Part shown: positions 61,465-64,000 of the stretch, one piece after another
Layout: each line of letters opens with the position of its first letter
How positions within the stretch are numbered: position 1 is the stretch's first letter
Assembly: GCF_000739015.1 (NCBI RefSeq)
Contig: NZ_JPUG01000078.1
Coordinates: 124,001 to 188,000 of the forward strand
Reading direction: 5' to 3'
DNA length: 64,000 bases
Source: Microvirga sp. BSC39
GTDB taxonomy: Bacteria; Pseudomonadota; Alphaproteobacteria; Rhizobiales; Beijerinckiaceae
Translations under genes and position numbers: made by a program
The notes under the pieces: generated by a model
The model's database searches: none
The model's input: only the letters and a program-made list of their open reading frames with translations
Told to the model about the DNA's origin: nothing

Positions 61465-62175
61465 ATGGATTTCCCTAAGATCGCACGATATGCGTTGATT
61501 ACTGCTTTCCTTGCCGGCAGCTCATCTTTTGCTCTCGCACAATCGACAGGCGGATCTGCCAGAGGCGGTGACGCCACCAGCGGCGATGCCACAGGCGGGA
61601 GCGCCTCCGTCGGAGGAGGCGATACCGGTGGTACAGGCGGCGGTGGAACCGCAACCGGAGGGAGCGCCACCAGCGGCGAGGCTACAGGTGGAGCCGGCAC
61701 CTCCGATGGCTCCGGGGGCACCGCTACGGGCGGCAATGCGACCAGCGGCAACGCCACGGGCGGCAACGCGTCTGTCGGCGGCAGTGGTGGAGGTACGGCC
61801 ACAGGCGGAAACGCCACCAGTGGTAATGCCACGGGCGGTGCCGGCAGTGTCAGTGGCGGCACGGGCGGCGGCAGCGGAACCGGCGGCAGCGCCACGAGCG
61901 GCAATGCCACCGGCGGAAATGCAAACGTAAATGGCAATGTCGGCGGTGAGGCGATCGGCGGGTCCGCTCTCAGCGGGAACGCTCTGGGCGGTGCAGGCAG
62001 TGTGACCGGCAGCGGCAGCGGCGGCGGCACGGCCACGGGCGGCAGCGCCACGAGCGGGACCGCGCTCGGCGGTGCCGCTTCCATCGGCGGTGCCGGCGGC
62101 GGCAACGGCGGCAATGGAGGCACGGGCGGCGGTACGGCCGCACCCGTGATCAACACGGATCGCAGTTCGGACTAA
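61465..62175 (+). CDS. secreted glycine-rich repeat protein (236 aa)
   Basis: Signal peptide MDFPKIARYALITAFLAGSS...FALAQ with cleavage near residue 26. The rest is about half glycine and contains seven copies of a 25-26-residue superunit with core A-[TI]-G-G-[SN]-A-[TL]-S-G-x-A-[TL]-G-G-[AN], built of pentads A-x-[GS]-G-x, joined by Gly/Ser linkers. It ends PVINTDRSSD. No cysteine, no membrane helix. No family recognised. It may form an extended glycine-rich fold at the cell surface; that is inference. Good AGGAG ribosome site. Confidence 0.72.
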   Translation: MDFPKIARYALITAFLAGSSSFALAQSTGGSARGGDATSGDATGGSASVGGGDTGGTGGGGTATGGSATSGEATGGAGTSDGSGGTATGGNATSGNATGGNASVGGSGGGTATGGNATSGNATGGAGSVSGGTGGGSGTGGSATSGNATGGNANVNGNVGGEAIGGSALSGNALGGAGSVTGSGSGGGTATGGSATSGTALGGAASIGGAGGGNGGNGGTGGGTAAPVINTDRSSD

Positions 62176-62261
62176 CAGGTCGAAGAGGCGGCTCGGCTGA
62201 GGCTGAATGTCGGCCGAGCCGCTTCCACATGGTCCTTGCAGGTCAGCACCGGAGGTGCGCC

Positions 62262-62633
62262 ATGAACCGGGGAATCCTAGCTGTGCTGCCGTTTATGGTT
62301 GCATTCTGCTTCTGGCCTCACGATGGAGGTCTTGCCCAAGACGGGCCTGCTCCCCGGCACCAACCCTTCCATCCCGGAACGGCCATAGGCGGCACGGCTC
62401 GCGGCGGCGATGCAGTGGGAGGCAGCGCCCGCGGCGGAGACGCCCAAGGCGGACGGGCTGTCGCCGGTCGGTCGAATTGCGAGTCGGCCCTCGTCAGAGG
62501 GGCTGACGCCAGGGGGCTCGTTGCGGCGGGTGCCGGCGCACGAGGCGGTGATGCAACAGGCGGGGACGCGATAGGATGCAGCGCCAAAGGCGGGGATGCC
62601 GTCGGCGGCAGCGCTACGGGCCGCTCCAACTGA
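62262..62633 (+). CDS. secreted glycine-rich repeat protein (123 aa)
   Basis: ATG 62262 with GGAGG upstream. Signal peptide ILAVLPFMVAFCFWPHDGGLAQ. The mature protein has runs of pentads GG-[DSTR]-A-[RVQT]: GGTARGGDAVGGSARGGDAQ and later GGDATGGDA and GGDAVGGSATG. Two mature cysteines occur (SNCES, AIGCSAKGG). Compared with the protein at 61465 the repeats carry Asp and Arg, so they are charged. Unrecognised. 86 nt after the previous gene, so possibly in the same operon. Confidence 0.7.
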   Translation: MNRGILAVLPFMVAFCFWPHDGGLAQDGPAPRHQPFHPGTAIGGTARGGDAVGGSARGGDAQGGRAVAGRSNCESALVRGADARGLVAAGAGARGGDATGGDAIGCSAKGGDAVGGSATGRSN

Positions 62634-62666
62634 CCCGCCGCTCGGCAGGCGGCGTTCGAGCCGGGA

Positions 62667-63908
62667 TCAGCTCCGGTAGTCGCCGTTGATCTCCACATAG
62701 GCCTTGGTGAGGTCGCAGGTCCACGCGGTCGCCTCGCCGCGGCCGAGGCCGAGATCCACCCGGATCGTGATCTCGTCGCCCTTCATGTAGGCGGAGGTCC
62801 TGGCCTCGTCGTAGTCCGGATCCCGGGCACCCTTCACGGCGACGCGGATGTCGCCGAACCAGATCGCGAGCTTGTCCCGCTCGGCGGGCTCGCCGGCTTT
62901 GCCCACCGCCATGACGACGCGACCCCAGTTGGCGTCCTCGCCCGCCACCGCGGTCTTCACCAGGGGAGAGTTGGCAATCGCCATGGCGATGCGCTTGGCG
63001 GACGTTGCGCCCGTGGCGCCGGTGACCTTCACGGTCACGAACTTGCGCGCGCCCTCGCCGTCGCGGGCAACCTGCTGGGCCAGATCGCACAGGAGGCCCT
63101 CCAGCGCCGCGCGGAACTCCTTGAGGCGCCGGTCGCTCGGCAGCGAGATCGTGGGCGCTCCCTTGGCGGCCGCCGTGCCCGTGGCGAAGAACAGGAGCGT
63201 GTCCGACGTGGAGGTGTCGCTGTCCACCGTCACGCAGTTGAAGCTCTTGTCGGCACCCTTCTTCAGCAATGCCTGCAACGCGGGAGCGTTGATCGGCGCA
63301 TCGGTGAAGATGAAGGAGAGCATGGTCGCCATGTCGGGGGCGATCATGCCGGCGCCCTTGGCGATGCCGTTGATCGTCACGTCCACGCCGCCAATCTTGG
63401 CCGTGCGCGTCGCCACCTTCGGGAAGGTGTCGGTGGTCATGATGGCCTTGGCCGCGTCGGTCCAGCCGGTGGATTTTGCCTTCTTCTCGCAGGCCGCGAG
63501 AACGCCCTGGAACTTGGTGGCGTCGAGGGGCTCGCCGATGACGCCGGTGGACGCGATGAAGATCTGCGAGGCGCGGCAGCCTGCGGCCTCGGCGGCGATG
63601 TCGGCGGTGAGCTTCACCGCTTCCGCGCCCTTCTTGCCGGTGAAGGCATTGGCATTGCCGGAGTTCACCACCAGCGCCCGCGCGATGCCCTTCGCCAAAT
63701 TCTTGCGGCACCAGTCGACCGGCGCGGAGGGGCATTTGGAGCGAGTGAAGACACCCGCGACAGTCGTGTCCTTCGGCAGCGTCACATAGAGAACGTCCGT
63801 CCGGTTCTTGTATCGGATGCCGGCTTCCGCGGTGGCGATCCTGATGCCCTCGAGGGAGGGAAGCGTCGGGAACGACGTAGGCGCGAGCGGAGACACGGTC
63901 TTGGACAT
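62667..63908 (-). CDS. argJ: bifunctional glutamate N-acetyltransferase / amino-acid N-acetyltransferase
   Basis: 413 aa from ATG 63908; a TTG at 63923 is in frame. Makes N-acetylglutamate and recycles the acetyl group from N-acetylornithine in arginine synthesis. Self-cleaves at the threonine in IASTGVIGEPLDA near residue 187, giving alpha and beta chains. VVNSGNANAFTGKKG, GAGMIAPDMATMLSF and NSPLVKTAVAGEDANWGRV are typical. The C-terminus ends ITIRVDLGLGRGEATAWTCDLTKAYVEINGDYRS, complete. Usually precedes mutT. Confidence 0.95.
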   Translation of the reverse strand: MSKTVSPLAPTSFPTLPSLEGIRIATAEAGIRYKNRTDVLYVTLPKDTTVAGVFTRSKCPSAPVDWCRKNLAKGIARALVVNSGNANAFTGKKGAEAVKLTADIAAEAAGCRASQIFIASTGVIGEPLDATKFQGVLAACEKKAKSTGWTDAAKAIMTTDTFPKVATRTAKIGGVDVTINGIAKGAGMIAPDMATMLSFIFTDAPINAPALQALLKKGADKSFNCVTVDSDTSTSDTLLFFATGTAAAKGAPTISLPSDRRLKEFRAALEGLLCDLAQQVARDGEGARKFVTVKVTGATGATSAKRIAMAIANSPLVKTAVAGEDANWGRVVMAVGKAGEPAERDKLAIWFGDIRVAVKGARDPDYDEARTSAYMKGDEITIRVDLGLGRGEATAWTCDLTKAYVEINGDYRS

Positions 63909-64000
63909 GGAGGATCCGGACAAGAGCTGTTGGGATACGACGTTGCGAGCGCGACCTGTGGTTTTTTAAGGCTTTTTGTCAAGTCAAAGCTTCACCGAGC

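Noticed and set aside
61465..62633. Pentapeptide-repeat (A-D/N-L-x-x) family assignment for the glycine-rich proteins
   Set aside because: Pentad periodicity is present, but the central Leu/Phe of that beta-helix family is missing; Gly occupies those positions.

Overview
The window is GC-rich chromosomal DNA of an alphaproteobacterium, most likely in the Hyphomicrobiales (Rhizobiales) and perhaps close to Microvirga or another Methylobacteriaceae member. This is inferred from an NdvA/ChvA-type cyclic glucan exporter, DUF2125, DUF4167, DUF1178 and TspO genes, the metX-metW pair, the chorismate mutase-hisC-tyrC block, the ftsE-ftsX-ydcF-plsC block, a ptsP-prfA-prmC operon and EcfG-like promoter motifs. 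Almost everything is intact core chromosome. I found no tRNA, rRNA, CRISPR array, insertion sequence or prophage.

Layout. 1-4.4 kb: MscS-type channel (cut by the left edge), CAP lipoprotein, NdvA-like exporter, alpha/beta hydrolase. 4.5-8.8 kb: CBS-domain membrane protein, aroB and aroK on the minus strand, then a small membrane protein and xerD. 8.9-14.3 kb: metW/metX, a gene-free stretch with a LexA-like box on a promoter, then chorismate mutase-hisC-tyrC. 14.5-21.3 kb: DUF2125, chaC, a small gene with a possible SOS box, plsC-ydcF-ftsX-ftsE, hpt. 21.5-28.1 kb: tspO, a PLP trans-sulfuration enzyme, cpdB, three small ORFs, a BrkB-type protein and an EamA transporter. 28.3-40 kb: a region that looks like a stress regulon (PASDP peptide, hydrophilic proteins, DUF4142, a glycoside hydrolase, an HtrA-like protease, an HPF-like protein, clpB), with an orphan TRAP binding protein and a flavoprotein/Rrf2 pair. 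40-50 kb: type II NADH dehydrogenase, MOSC protein, DUF4167, the operon ptsP-prfA-fosX-prmC, lysC. 50-60 kb: ubiG, nhaA, metallophosphoesterase, DUF1178, nitrilase-family hydrolase, grxC, comF, a methyltransferase, DUF427, an alcohol dehydrogenase, a thioesterase, an EamA transporter, mutT. 60.2-62.6 kb: an accessory island of secreted or lipid-anchored proteins, three of them built on GG-x-A glycine repeats, lying between mutT and argJ. 62.7-63.9 kb: argJ.

Most intergenic space is filled by dispersed palindromic repeats of at least three families: a ~147 bp element with matching ends, a CACCGGC/GCCGGTG or GGCCGG element, and an AAGGGGATCC element. They often sit side by side as composites.

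The most unusual items are the glycine-repeat island between argJ and mutT; a FosX-type fosfomycin hydrolase gene with stop/start overlaps on both sides between prfA and prmC; EcfG-like promoter motifs (GGAAC or TGAAC, N16-17, CGTT) in front of several stress-type genes; a LexA-like box on a promoter that precedes no recognisable gene; and a gene whose best start is a CTG overlapping the upstream stop.
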